This document shows positions 15,134-24,484 of a DNA stretch of 48,099 nt, piece after piece (position 1 is the first letter of the stretch; the number at the start of each line of letters is the position of its first letter). The position numbers and the translations under genes were made by a program. Location: IMG/VR virus record IMGVR_UViG_3300049215_000235, positions 1-48,099 of that record. One strand, written 5' to 3'. The DNA is from a virus. The notes beneath the pieces were generated by a model that saw nothing but the letters and a program-made list of their open reading frames with translations, had not been told where the DNA came from and ran no database searches.

Positions 15134-18100
15134 ATGGGATTCCTCGACCGCAGTCTCTCGAACCTGACTATGGCCGACCTCCAGCGGATCGTCACTCTCG
15201 AGGTCAGCAAGCAGATCCCGGCCATACCGACCGGCGTCCTCGGCCTGGCGGATAGCGCCGTCCCGTTGGTACCGCCGGAGGCGAGCACGGTCACCGCGGG
15301 TCAGGTCCTCACGTACGCGGGGAACACGAACTCCTGGATTGCCAAGACGATCACGAGCGCCACCGCTGGCACTGACGGCGGGACGCCCGTGATGGGCGCG
15401 GTCACCCTCATCTCCGGCCCCGGCTGGCTGCAGGCCAAGTGGGACCCGGCGACGGGCACCAGCGACCCGATCCAGTACAAGGTCTTCATCCGTCAGGGCA
15501 GCGCACCGACGGTCAGCGACAACACCTACCTGGTCGGCACGGTCACCACGCTGAGCCTGGTCATCAACACGCTGGCCGACCACGCGACGCAGCTGTCCGA
15601 CGCGAACACGTACCACGTCATCGTCGTCCCGGTCTCCTCCCTGAGCGGGCACACTGGAGCGGGGTCGACCGACGTCAGCGGCAGCCCCGCGGCGATCGAC
15701 GCCTCGGTCACGACGATCAACAACCTGAACGCCGGGCACATTACGACCGGCGACATCGCGGCCGCCCGCATGGAGACGAACTTCCTGGTGGCGGCCAGCG
15801 CGACCGTCTCGAGCCTGTCGGCCATCACCGCGACCCTCGGCGCGGTCACGGCTGGGACGATCACGGCCACGACCCTCGACGCCACCAACTCGATCGACGC
15901 GGGGGCGATCAACGCGGGCACGATCGACGTGGCCAACCGGATCAACGCGGGCACGATCGGCGCTGACAAGCTGTCGGCCACGCTGACCTTCTCCAACGTG
16001 TTCCAAACCACGGCAGCCTCCGGGGTGCAGAAGGTCGTGATTGACGGCACGGCCGGGACGGGCGGCGTGTTCCTGTACGACAACACGGGCCAGGTCATCG
16101 TGAGCCTCCCGCTGGCAGGCACCCCGAGCTTCACCGGGACGATCACGACCGGCGGCATCACGATCACCGGTAACCTCCTGATCCAGGGCACGACCAACGT
16201 GATGGACAAGGGGTCGCAGCTGACGCTCAACGAGAAGTTGAGCAACGCCAACACGCCCCCGGTCTTGTCGATGGAGTACGACACGCTCACGCTGTCGGGC
16301 GTCACCTTTGGCTACACCCCCGGCGCGATCCACTACGACGCGCTCGGCGGCTCCGGCGGCTCCACCCCCGTGTTCTACGTCTGTGGCGTCGCCTCGGGCT
16401 CCAGCCTTCTGTTTGAGGTCGATGCCTCCTCCGGCGCGGTGCTCCGGTCTGTCAACCTCGGCCCCGGCGATGACACGGCCTACGGCGTCACCCGGGTCCC
16501 CGGCGACTCCTCCATCTGGGTGCTGATCCACGACGGCTTCAACGTGGCGAAGTGGGTCAAGGTCTCGCAGTCGGCCTTCACGGTCACCACTACGACCTCG
16601 GCCACCAGCTTGCCCTCCAACGGCTACAGCGTGACCGGCGTGCATTTCGGCGCCTTCGGCCAGGGCGGCTTCGGCGTGGGCACGGACGGCACCTACGTCC
16701 TCGTGCTGGGCTGGGCCTCGACCTCCAACGGCGCGGTCAAGACCATCAAGCGGTTCGACATGTCGAGCGGCAGCCCCGTCCTCCACGACACGCAGTCGCT
16801 GATCAACGGTCAGACCTTCGTGAACCCGCTCGGCATCTCCAAGACCTGCGTGGGTATCACCTCCGACGGCACCAACTACTGGACGCTGATCGGGCGCTTC
16901 ACGTCCGCTGGTGCCCCCTCCGGCTACATGCTGGAGAAGTACGTCATCAGCACACTGACCTTGGGCACCGGGACGGGCGACACGCAGACGGACAATGACT
17001 ACACCGGGTTCCAGGCAGGCGGCGGCGTGGGCTCCTCGACGATGGTCCCGATTGGCGTGACCTGGGACGGCACCCACTCCCGGCTGTGCATCGGTTCGGC
17101 CTCCACGACGATTGCCCGCATGACCTCCTGGCTGCCCTCCGGCTCTCTCCTGTGGGTCGGCTACGCTTGGCAGATCGCCGACACGGTGGTGGACACCGGC
17201 ACCTTCTCGATCGGTGCAGGCGCAGTGTTCACGGACAACTCCCTTCCCCACGGCCTGGCCGTCAACGATGAGGTGTTCTTCACCAACTCCGGCGGCTCCC
17301 TGCCGACCGGCGTGACGGCGAACACGTCCTACTACGTCCTCTCTTCGGGCCTGACGGCCACCGCCTTCAAGTTCAGCACCACCAAGGGCGGCTCGGCGGT
17401 CACTACCTCCGGCTCGCAGTCGGGCACGACCACCCTGCACAAGGTGCTGGAGTCGCTGGTCAGCCCGCTGTCCTCGATCAACCTCAAGGACTCGGGCAAC
17501 AACCAGATGTACCGGCGGCGTATCCGGGTCACTACCCCGGCCTTCCCGTCGAGCATCAACCACGCCCCGATCTACGCGCTGGTCTCGGCCTCGGCCCCGG
17601 CGACCTCGGCCCTGCTCAAGGAGCGGGTGTCCAGCGGGTTCTTGTCGCAGGACTCGGCGAGCCCTATGCTGATCAGCGGCGAGGACTCCGGCGGTCAGGC
17701 GCCCCGCACGACCTCCAACCTGACGGGGGCGACCTCGACCATCACGGCCTCGGCGGCCTCGTGGACTTCCCCGTGGCAGCTGCGCGGTGACGGCACCTTC
17801 ACCTTCCCGAGCGTGCCGTACGGATCGTTCCCGAGCTCGCTGGAGGTGCAGACCCTCACCATAAGCGGCGCTCCGACGGGCGGCACGTTCGACCTCGGCT
17901 ACGTCAGCCCCGGCCCGAACGGCGGTCTGTCAAGCACGCTCACCGGCATCGCCTACAACGTGTTGGCGGCGACTCTCCAGACCAACCTCAACGGGATCAA
18001 GTCCATCACCGACTCCGGCGGCGTCACCTGCTCGGGCGGCCCCCTCAATACCACGCCGATCGTCGTGACGTTCGTGAAGGGCGGTGCCCGGCCCTTGCTC

Positions 18101-18910
18101 ACGCTGGCGAACAACGCGCTGACCGGCGGTACGGCACCTACGGTCACCATCGCGCGCTCGACCGCAGGTCTGCCCGTGGTCGGCCAGGTCGCCTACGACT
18201 CCAAGGCGTCGGCCCCTGCAACTTGGGACGGTGTGGCCTGGCGCTACGACGCGCTGGACGACTGGGCCTTGGGTGGCGAGGGCCTGCGTGAGGCGTTGTT
18301 CGTGATGGCGGGAGTGCAGCGGGGGCTCAAGGCTCAAAACTACGAGCCGTGGGGCGCGGGCAACCTGACAGCTAGCAAGCTGACGGTCGTCCTCACCTCT
18401 GGCCGTCGGGTCTACGAGGCCATCTACTGGCCGGGTGGATTGTTCACCGGCTACCTGTGGCTCCAGGGCGTGGTGGGTTCCTACACCGACGCGGGCGGCG
18501 CCTCCGGCTTCCAGCTGATGGGCGGCTCCTCGGCCGGGCCAGTCACGTCCAGCACCACGACCCTCACGGTCATCACCGGCTCCAACCGCACCAGCACCTC
18601 GATCTTCAAGGGGTCTGTCTCCCTGCGCAACACCACTGTGACCCCGTTCTACCTCCCGGCGGGCATCTACTACGTCAACTTCATGTGGTTCAGCACGGCC
18701 ACGACCACCACGCCTGAGCTTGTCGGCTTGGTCGGCGGACCGTTCGGAGCGACAGGCGACCTGTTCAACAACGCGGGCGTGATGGCTCCGTCCGGGTTCT
18801 TTATTCACGGCGTGCGTGATAGCCAGTCGGCGCTGGCGGCGTCCACTGAGGCCATCTCCAACCTCGACCTCACGGCCACCAACGGCCCCTGGTGGGTAGG
18901 CCTGTACTAA
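15134..18910 (+). CDS. Tail fibre / receptor-binding protein
   Basis: 1258 residues, ATG after GAAGGAGGTGGTGTC. The N-terminal 50 residues look like an attachment segment. Residues 85-190 resemble a fibronectin type III-like domain (WLQAKWDPATGTSDPIQYKV; TYHVIVVPVS). Residues 195-275 hold a heptad/triple-helix-like Ala/Thr repeat (AGHITTGDIAA; SIDAGAINAGTIDVANRIN). The C-terminal 850 residues are Gly/Ser/Thr-rich strands, including propeller-like blades at 340-560, with a terminal jelly-roll-like portion. No depolymerase motif is recognised. Length, domain order and position after the nozzle gene support host recognition. Two 140-bp direct repeats bracket it. Confidence 0.75.
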   Translation: MGFLDRSLSNLTMADLQRIVTLEVSKQIPAIPTGVLGLADSAVPLVPPEASTVTAGQVLTYAGNTNSWIAKTITSATAGTDGGTPVMGAVTLISGPGWLQAKWDPATGTSDPIQYKVFIRQGSAPTVSDNTYLVGTVTTLSLVINTLADHATQLSDANTYHVIVVPVSSLSGHTGAGSTDVSGSPAAIDASVTTINNLNAGHITTGDIAAARMETNFLVAASATVSSLSAITATLGAVTAGTITATTLDATNSIDAGAINAGTIDVANRINAGTIGADKLSATLTFSNVFQTTAASGVQKVVIDGTAGTGGVFLYDNTGQVIVSLPLAGTPSFTGTITTGGITITGNLLIQGTTNVMDKGSQLTLNEKLSNANTPPVLSMEYDTLTLSGVTFGYTPGAIHYDALGGSGGSTPVFYVCGVASGSSLLFEVDASSGAVLRSVNLGPGDDTAYGVTRVPGDSSIWVLIHDGFNVAKWVKVSQSAFTVTTTTSATSLPSNGYSVTGVHFGAFGQGGFGVGTDGTYVLVLGWASTSNGAVKTIKRFDMSSGSPVLHDTQSLINGQTFVNPLGISKTCVGITSDGTNYWTLIGRFTSAGAPSGYMLEKYVISTLTLGTGTGDTQTDNDYTGFQAGGGVGSSTMVPIGVTWDGTHSRLCIGSASTTIARMTSWLPSGSLLWVGYAWQIADTVVDTGTFSIGAGAVFTDNSLPHGLAVNDEVFFTNSGGSLPTGVTANTSYYVLSSGLTATAFKFSTTKGGSAVTTSGSQSGTTTLHKVLESLVSPLSSINLKDSGNNQMYRRRIRVTTPAFPSSINHAPIYALVSASAPATSALLKERVSSGFLSQDSASPMLISGEDSGGQAPRTTSNLTGATSTITASAASWTSPWQLRGDGTFTFPSVPYGSFPSSLEVQTLTISGAPTGGTFDLGYVSPGPNGGLSSTLTGIAYNVLAATLQTNLNGIKSITDSGGVTCSGGPLNTTPIVVTFVKGGARPLLTLANNALTGGTAPTVTIARSTAGLPVVGQVAYDSKASAPATWDGVAWRYDALDDWALGGEGLREALFVMAGVQRGLKAQNYEPWGAGNLTASKLTVVLTSGRRVYEAIYWPGGLFTGYLWLQGVVGSYTDAGGASGFQLMGGSSAGPVTSSTTTLTVITGSNRTSTSIFKGSVSLRNTTVTPFYLPAGIYYVNFMWFSTATTTTPELVGLVGGPFGATGDLFNNAGVMAPSGFFIHGVRDSQSALAASTEAISNLDLTATNGPWWVGLY

Positions 18911-18955
18911 CCAGACCTCGCGGTCGCAAACAGGCCCCACTACCGCTTTGCGCAA

Positions 18956-19098
18956 ATGTCCCGGACATGCAAAAAAGGCCCTTTTTACCCATGGAGAAAT
19001 GCGGGTTTGCGGGGCCTATTTTCGGGGGGTGCAGGTCTTACCCTTGGTGGCCAAAATCAGCGAAAGTCGGGGCCTTAAAACGGCTTACAGAGCTTCGC
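18956..19098 (+). repeat. 140-bp dispersed repeat, copy 2
   Basis: It starts ATGTCC-C-GGACAT, then AAAAAGG-C-CCTTTTT and ACCCATGGAG, and continues collinearly with copy 1. It lies just after the fibre stop, so copies 1 and 2 are direct repeats around that gene. Confidence 0.9.
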
Positions 19099-19151
19099 CG
19101 CTTCAGCATGAAGGCCCTCGACGGGCTGACCCTCGACCCTAAGGAGGCCTC

Positions 19152-19454
19152 GTGGCCGACAAGACCAAGACCAAGCGGGCGCTCCTCGCTCAGCAGGAGC
19201 AGCTGATGGCCCGGGCCGCTGACCGCATCCAGCAGCTGGAGGCGCAGAACGTGCAGATGCAGCAGTTTGCCTCGAGCCTTCGGCCCCTGATCGCCGCCCT
19301 GCTCATCCGCATGAAGGCGGCCGACGGCGTGACGATCACGCCCGAGGAGGTGCAGGCGACGGAAGGCCTGAACGTCAACATGGTCCCCGGCGAGGACGGC
19401 GCGGTCATCGTGTCGCTCCTGCCCTCGCCGAACCCGCGACAGCGACTGACCTGA
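19152..19454 (+). CDS. Coiled-coil virion-associated protein
   Basis: 100 residues, GTG after AAGGAGGCCTC. Residues 8-55 form an amphipathic helix (LLAQQEQLMARAADRIQQLE; QNVQMQQFASSLRPLIAALL), followed by an acidic strand-rich tail. It could be a chaperone or structural partner of the fibre or of the ejection proteins. No named family. Confidence 0.65.
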   Translation: MADKTKTKRALLAQQEQLMARAADRIQQLEAQNVQMQQFASSLRPLIAALLIRMKAADGVTITPEEVQATEGLNVNMVPGEDGAVIVSLLPSPNPRQRLT

Positions 19455-19464
19455 GAGGAGGAGC

Positions 19465-20100
19465 ATGGCAACTGGAACTGGAACGACCGGCACCACCGGC
19501 TCCTCCGGCGGCGTCTACAACGGCAACACGCCCGGCTCGGGCACGTCCGGCGCGTACGGCGCCCAGCAGCTCCTCGCGTACCAGAACGCGCTGACGCAGC
19601 TGCAGAACCAGCGCAACCAGTGGGTCCTCCAGTCCGGCGTGAACACCGACGGCTCGGTCATCGACGGGGCCAACGGCCAGTACCAGCAGATGATGCGGGG
19701 CCTCGCCGGGCAGCTGGCGCAGGCGCACGCCGACCAGAACGCCAGCGGCTTCCTCGGAAGCTCGGGCCTCTCGAGGCAGGCCATGGAGGCGACCCAGCGG
19801 CTCGCCGGTCAGACGACCGCGCAGTTCGGCCTGGGCGTCAACGACGAACTGGCTGGCATCAACCAGGGCGTCCTCCAGGCGAACATCGATTACAACATGA
19901 ACCCCGCGCAGAACCAGCTGGCCGCGATCCAGCAGGCGATCGCCGCGGGCAACTTCAATCCGGCCGACGTCGGCAACCTGGGCGTGCCCTACGGCCAGGG
20001 CGGCACGCCGGTCACCACGGGCGGCGGCACCACGAGTCTCCCGCCGGGGATCTTCACCGGCTGGAAGCCGCCCAAGCCGAAGGGAGGTAGGCACCGATGA
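19465..20100 (+). CDS. Gln/Ala-rich internal virion protein candidate
   Basis: 211 residues, ATG after GAGAGGAGGAGC. A Gly/Thr/Ser linker (residues 1-30) leads to Gln/Ala-rich helices (AQQLLAYQNALTQLQNQRNQ; QMMRGLAGQLAQAHADQN) and a Pro/Lys-rich C-terminus. The pattern of several consecutive Gln/Ala-rich helical proteins before the cell-wall hydrolase is that of podovirus ejection or internal core proteins. It overlaps the next gene by four bases (ATGA). Confidence 0.6.
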   Translation: MATGTGTTGTTGSSGGVYNGNTPGSGTSGAYGAQQLLAYQNALTQLQNQRNQWVLQSGVNTDGSVIDGANGQYQQMMRGLAGQLAQAHADQNASGFLGSSGLSRQAMEATQRLAGQTTAQFGLGVNDELAGINQGVLQANIDYNMNPAQNQLAAIQQAIAAGNFNPADVGNLGVPYGQGGTPVTTGGGTTSLPPGIFTGWKPPKPKGGRHR

Positions 20101-21479
20101 TGACGCGAGGTCCGGGTAGCTCCGGCGGCGGCAGCGGGAAGTCGACGGTCAAGTGGGCCTACTTCCACGACAAGGGCTACATCATCAACATTCCGGGCGG
20201 CAAGAAGCAGTACGTGACGCTCGGCCAGTTCAACCGCTGGAAGAACTCGAACAACCCGCAGGATATACAGAAGGCGGAGGCCGTCCTCCGCGCCACGGGC
20301 GGCAAGACGTCCACCTGGGGCGGCGGGTGGTACCGGGTCGGCAGCGCCCGCTTCAAGGCGCTGACCGCTCAGGGCCGCGTGCCGGTCGGAAAGGTCACGG
20401 CGACCGCCAAGCCGATCTATCGCTACGGCACGAAGCAGTTCCACGACATGTACGTCAAGGCTCCGGCCCAGGTCGGCAGTGACCCGGGTCGCGGCGGCGT
20501 CCCGGTGCAGCCGGGCAGCGGCAGTAACAGGTCTGGCAACGGTAACGGGAATGGCAACGGGAATGGCAACGGGAACGGCAACGGCGTGAGCTGGGGCAAG
20601 AACTTCGCCAAGTTCCAGAAGTTCGTCGGTAACGGCGCCAACGTCGGCCAGATGCTCCCAAAGTCGATGGCTGACGCCCTCGCGGGTCTGCAGTTCGACC
20701 CGGCGATCCACGACATGAAGGTCCAGATCGCCAACCAGCAGGCGCAGGGCAAGCAGGACCTGCACGACATCTCGAACTGGTACGGCACGGCGCAGGACGC
20801 CTTCGGCAAGGCCGGCGCTGCGAACCAGCAGGCAGCCAACGGTCTCGCTGACGCGCAGACGGCTGCGATGAACAAGCTGATGGCCGCCATCGGTGGCAGC
20901 GCCAACCAGTCGGCGGGCCAGGTGGCAGCGGCTGCTGCAGGCTCGAGCGACATCCTCGGCATGATCGGCAACGCCCAGCAGGCGTTCGCCAACAACATGC
21001 AGGGCGCGCTCGGCCAGGAGGCCGCAGGCGCGGCGGCCACGCAGCAGGCGCTGAACAACCAGACGCAGCAGAGCTACCAGTCCCAGCTGGCGGACCTGAT
21101 GGGCCAGCGCGGCCAGGCGCAGCAGCAGGCGCTCATGCAGATCATCCAGCAGAACAACGCCCTCGCCCAGCAGCGCCACGCGAACCGCATCGGCGATCTG
21201 CAGGGCATCATCGGCGCGATCGCCGCGATGGGCAGCGCCAAGCTGAACAACCTGCAGATCCAGCAGGCGGCGCAGCAGACCACCGGCAGTGGCGGCGGGA
21301 AGAACCTCGTCCCGTGGGCCAACCTGACCGGCGCGCAGCGTTCGCAGCTGGTCCAGCAGGCGGTCACGGGTCCGGGCGGTCAGATGCGCTCGCTCCCCGC
21401 CGCGATCCAGTACGCCGCGGCCCTGGGCTACGCGAACCCCGTGGTCGGCCAGGCTATCCAGGCGTTCATGAACCAGTAG
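20097..21479 (+). CDS. Internal virion protein candidate with Gly-Asn repeat
   Basis: 460 residues, ATG overlapping the upstream stop after GGGAGG. A small N-terminal domain (15-130; KWAYFHDKGYIINIPGGKKQ, YVTLGQFNRW) is joined by a (Gly-Asn) run at about 145-163, encoded by 6- and 12-bp repeats, to a long Ala/Gln-rich helical region with coiled-coil character (NNAQ/QQALNNQTQQSYQSQLAD). No catalytic motif is seen. It probably travels in the capsid and is ejected; this is inferred from composition and context. Confidence 0.6.
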   Translation: MMTRGPGSSGGGSGKSTVKWAYFHDKGYIINIPGGKKQYVTLGQFNRWKNSNNPQDIQKAEAVLRATGGKTSTWGGGWYRVGSARFKALTAQGRVPVGKVTATAKPIYRYGTKQFHDMYVKAPAQVGSDPGRGGVPVQPGSGSNRSGNGNGNGNGNGNGNGNGVSWGKNFAKFQKFVGNGANVGQMLPKSMADALAGLQFDPAIHDMKVQIANQQAQGKQDLHDISNWYGTAQDAFGKAGAANQQAANGLADAQTAAMNKLMAAIGGSANQSAGQVAAAAAGSSDILGMIGNAQQAFANNMQGALGQEAAGAAATQQALNNQTQQSYQSQLADLMGQRGQAQQQALMQIIQQNNALAQQRHANRIGDLQGIIGAIAAMGSAKLNNLQIQQAAQQTTGSGGGKNLVPWANLTGAQRSQLVQQAVTGPGGQMRSLPAAIQYAAALGYANPVVGQAIQAFMNQ

Positions 21480-21493
21480 GAAGGAGGTGAGCG

Positions 21494-24472
21494 ATGGCTT
21501 CGACCTCGCTGTTCGGCAGCATCCCGGTCGCCAAGCCGAAGCCGATCAAGGCCAACTTTGGCATCCCGCAGAAGTCGGTCAAGGTCGGCGACGTGCACTA
21601 CGCCCACGAGCCGTCGTTCCACGCTCCCCACTTCGCGCACGTCCCCGCCAGCATGCTGAAGGTGAAGGGGCCGTCGGCCTCCGCGATGGACTTCCACAAC
21701 ACCAGCCTCAAGGACCTCACGCCGGCTTCCGGCTCGGGGTCCGGAGGCGGTGGTGGTGGGTTCCTCGGCAGTCTCGGCTCGGACGTAGTGGGATTCGTCG
21801 GGCACCTGGGCACTGACGCCATCGACATGGCGAAGGGCTTCCCCACCGGCGTCGCGTACATGTTCCACCACCCGATCGCGGCCGCGGAGAAGTCCGGGTC
21901 GGCCACCTGGGCCGACTGGTCTCCGCTGTTCCACGGCGACGTCAGGACGTGGGCACACAACTTCTACGAGCACCCGCTGGCGCCCATCCTGGACGTCGCG
22001 TCGGTGCTCACCCTCGGGGCGGGCACCGCAGCTCGCACCGCCGACGTTCTCGGAGCTGTCGGCAAGGCCGCTGAGGCGGCGCAGGTCGCAGGCGCCGCTG
22101 GTGCCGACACGGCCGGCGTCGACGCGGCGGTCAAGGCCGCAGGCACGATGGCTCGGCTGGGCAAGCTCGCCCGGCCTGCTGACGTCGCCGCTGCCGCCAA
22201 CCTCGGTCGAGCGGAGGCCGCTGGCCTCACAGCCACCGAGCGGGCGGCCGCCATCGAGCAGGGTGCGCAGGCGGGCCTGAACCAGACCGAGAGCATCGCG
22301 CGGGCGATACGCCTCAAGGCGTCAGCCCTGAACGAGATGGACCCCGCCATCAACCGCACCGTCGGCGACACCGCCAAGATGGCGCAGCAGTGGTCGCGCA
22401 CCCCGCTCATCCGCGCCCGGCAGATGCTGACGCGGGACATGGGCAACTGGGCGGCCGAGTCGAAGATCGGACAGGCGTTCAAGATGGACAAGATCGTCGG
22501 CGACGCGGCCACCGCGTCCCGGTGGCGGTTCATGGACGGAGCTGCTCGAGCGGCGAGCATGTCGCACTCGATCCAGCGGATGCTGGCGGCGCTGCACAAG
22601 GGCGGCGAGTTCGCCAAGAACTTCGCGCCCGACGCGCTCATCAAGATGGTGGGCGACTCGATGCACCAGTCGCTGAAGGACTCCGGCCGCGCGGTCGACG
22701 CCGCTACGGCGCCCGTCGGCAAGGCGATCCACGACCAGGGCCTCGTCTACGTGAAGGCCACCGAGCACCTCGGCACCAAGGAGACGACGAATGTCGTCGG
22801 CAAGTCCGCGGGCCGGGCGTTCGACGGAGCTCGTAAGGTGACGTACCCCGGGCTGCTCCAGAAGGTCGCCGAGAAGGCGGCCTCGAAGGGCCACGACGCG
22901 GCGATCGAGCACGGCCTCACCGGCCTGCACGACACGCTGACCACGAGCGACCCCGCCCTGGCGGCGAAGGACGCCTTGGGCAACCCGCTCGCGGTCCCCA
23001 GTGACCTGGCGCACCGGCTCGGCACCGAGGCGATGAACGCGCACCGCACGATCCGGCTCCTGTACGACAACCCCACGCGGGTCTGGCGTCACATGATGCT
23101 GGGCCTGTCGCCGCGGTACTTCGTCAACAACTTCGTCGGCAACACCCTGATGCTGATGGCGGCCACCGACCCGGTGTCGCTCACCAAGGCGTTCTTCAAC
23201 CACCTGAAGGTGGTCCGGGGCGCTGAGGCGGCACAGCGGGAGTGGGAGGCGTCGATCAGGGCGGCCGTGCAGCGGATGCCGAAGGCCGTGCAGGCGTACC
23301 ACATGGCGAATGCTGAGGAGAAGATCGCCGCCCGCCGGGTGAGCAACCTGGCGCAAGGCGGCAACCGCTCGATGTTCGGGCGCACCCGCGAGGGCGCGAA
23401 CCCGTACAACGTGATCTCTGGTGCACACCAGACGTTCTCGAGGAGCAACGTCGACATCGGCAAGGCCGAGGAGGCCACCGGCCGGAGCCTGACGCTCTCC
23501 AAGGCGCTGAATCGCACCGGCAAGGGCTACGAGATCACGCACAACCTCGCCGACATGCCGCAGCGGTACATGGCGATGAACTACACGCTGATGCGGATGC
23601 CGGAGTACCACGCGGCCCTGAAGGCATACCGGGCAGCCGGCCTGAGCCACGACGCGGCGGCCTACCGGGCGGCCGAGGAGGCGCTGTCCTCCAACGCGGT
23701 CCGGCACACGGTCGACATGCAGGTCACCCACATGCTGGGCCAGTACCACACGTTCCGCAAGTGGGAGAAGACGACCCGCCGCGTGGTCCCGTTCTACGCC
23801 TGGGACCGGGCGATCGTCGGCCACATGCGCGACCTGATGGCGACGCAGCCGTACAAGGTCGCCATGATCGGAGCCATCGGCCACATGGGCGCGGGCGTCC
23901 GGCAGAGCATGCTGGGCAACCTCCCGAGCTTCATGCAGGGCGTGGTGCCGGGTGGCCTGATTCCCGGGATGGGCAACGACCCCGGGCGCATGGGCATCCT
24001 GAACACTAGTTCAATGAACCCGTACGGCACGATCGCCGACCTCACCCAGCTCGGCATGACCGCGGCTGGCGTCGGCCAGGGCGGTCCGAAGATCGGCGAC
24101 TCGCTCGGCAGTCAGCTCAACCCGCTTCTGGTCAACACCATCGGCATGCTCGGCGGCACGGATCCCGTCACTGGCGCTCCGTACCAGTCGCCGGGTGGCC
24201 CGCCGATGCTCCAGCCGTGGACGGCCCTCGCGCAGTCCCCGTCGCAGGTCCAGCTGCTCCAGCAGCTGTTCGGCGGTCCGGAGGCGCAGACCACCAAGTC
24301 CGGCAAGCCCACGCTGTACGAAAAGGGCGCCCAGTTCACGCTCGGCTCTCTGCTCGGCTTCCCCGAGAAGCAGTTCTCGCAGTCCTCGGCTGACAACCTG
24401 TACCAGCAGGAGCTGCCGAAGGGCCAGCGGCAGCGTAAGCACAGCGTCCCCTCATACACCCCCGCGTTCTAG
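21494..24472 (+). CDS. Large internal / ejection protein
   Basis: 992 residues, ATG after AAGGAGGTGAGCG. It has a Gly-rich linker at 77-90 and long Ala-rich helices (about 165-270). Repeated phage-core-like segments follow: TPLIRARQMLTRDMGNWAAE near 300, VWRHMMLGLSPRYFVNNFVG near 530 and FRKWEKTTRRVVPFYAWDRA near 755. The RY/F-V-N-N-x-x-G-N and PFYxWxR motifs occur in very large phage virion and polyvalent proteins. Several hydrophobic helices (DPVSLTKAF, VAMIGAIGHMGAG) could insert into the host membrane. No protease or transglycosylase residues are apparent. Confidence 0.65.
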   Translation: MASTSLFGSIPVAKPKPIKANFGIPQKSVKVGDVHYAHEPSFHAPHFAHVPASMLKVKGPSASAMDFHNTSLKDLTPASGSGSGGGGGGFLGSLGSDVVGFVGHLGTDAIDMAKGFPTGVAYMFHHPIAAAEKSGSATWADWSPLFHGDVRTWAHNFYEHPLAPILDVASVLTLGAGTAARTADVLGAVGKAAEAAQVAGAAGADTAGVDAAVKAAGTMARLGKLARPADVAAAANLGRAEAAGLTATERAAAIEQGAQAGLNQTESIARAIRLKASALNEMDPAINRTVGDTAKMAQQWSRTPLIRARQMLTRDMGNWAAESKIGQAFKMDKIVGDAATASRWRFMDGAARAASMSHSIQRMLAALHKGGEFAKNFAPDALIKMVGDSMHQSLKDSGRAVDAATAPVGKAIHDQGLVYVKATEHLGTKETTNVVGKSAGRAFDGARKVTYPGLLQKVAEKAASKGHDAAIEHGLTGLHDTLTTSDPALAAKDALGNPLAVPSDLAHRLGTEAMNAHRTIRLLYDNPTRVWRHMMLGLSPRYFVNNFVGNTLMLMAATDPVSLTKAFFNHLKVVRGAEAAQREWEASIRAAVQRMPKAVQAYHMANAEEKIAARRVSNLAQGGNRSMFGRTREGANPYNVISGAHQTFSRSNVDIGKAEEATGRSLTLSKALNRTGKGYEITHNLADMPQRYMAMNYTLMRMPEYHAALKAYRAAGLSHDAAAYRAAEEALSSNAVRHTVDMQVTHMLGQYHTFRKWEKTTRRVVPFYAWDRAIVGHMRDLMATQPYKVAMIGAIGHMGAGVRQSMLGNLPSFMQGVVPGGLIPGMGNDPGRMGILNTSSMNPYGTIADLTQLGMTAAGVGQGGPKIGDSLGSQLNPLLVNTIGMLGGTDPVTGAPYQSPGGPPMLQPWTALAQSPSQVQLLQQLFGGPEAQTTKSGKPTLYEKGAQFTLGSLLGFPEKQFSQSSADNLYQQELPKGQRQRKHSVPSYTPAF

Positions 24473-24484
24473 GAAGGAGGCTCC

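Noticed and set aside
15110-17563. 817-residue minus-strand frame opposite the fibre gene
   Set aside because: Antisense shadow of the fibre gene: Arg/Gly/Asp-rich low-complexity translation, no start signal, and it crosses the 140-bp repeat.
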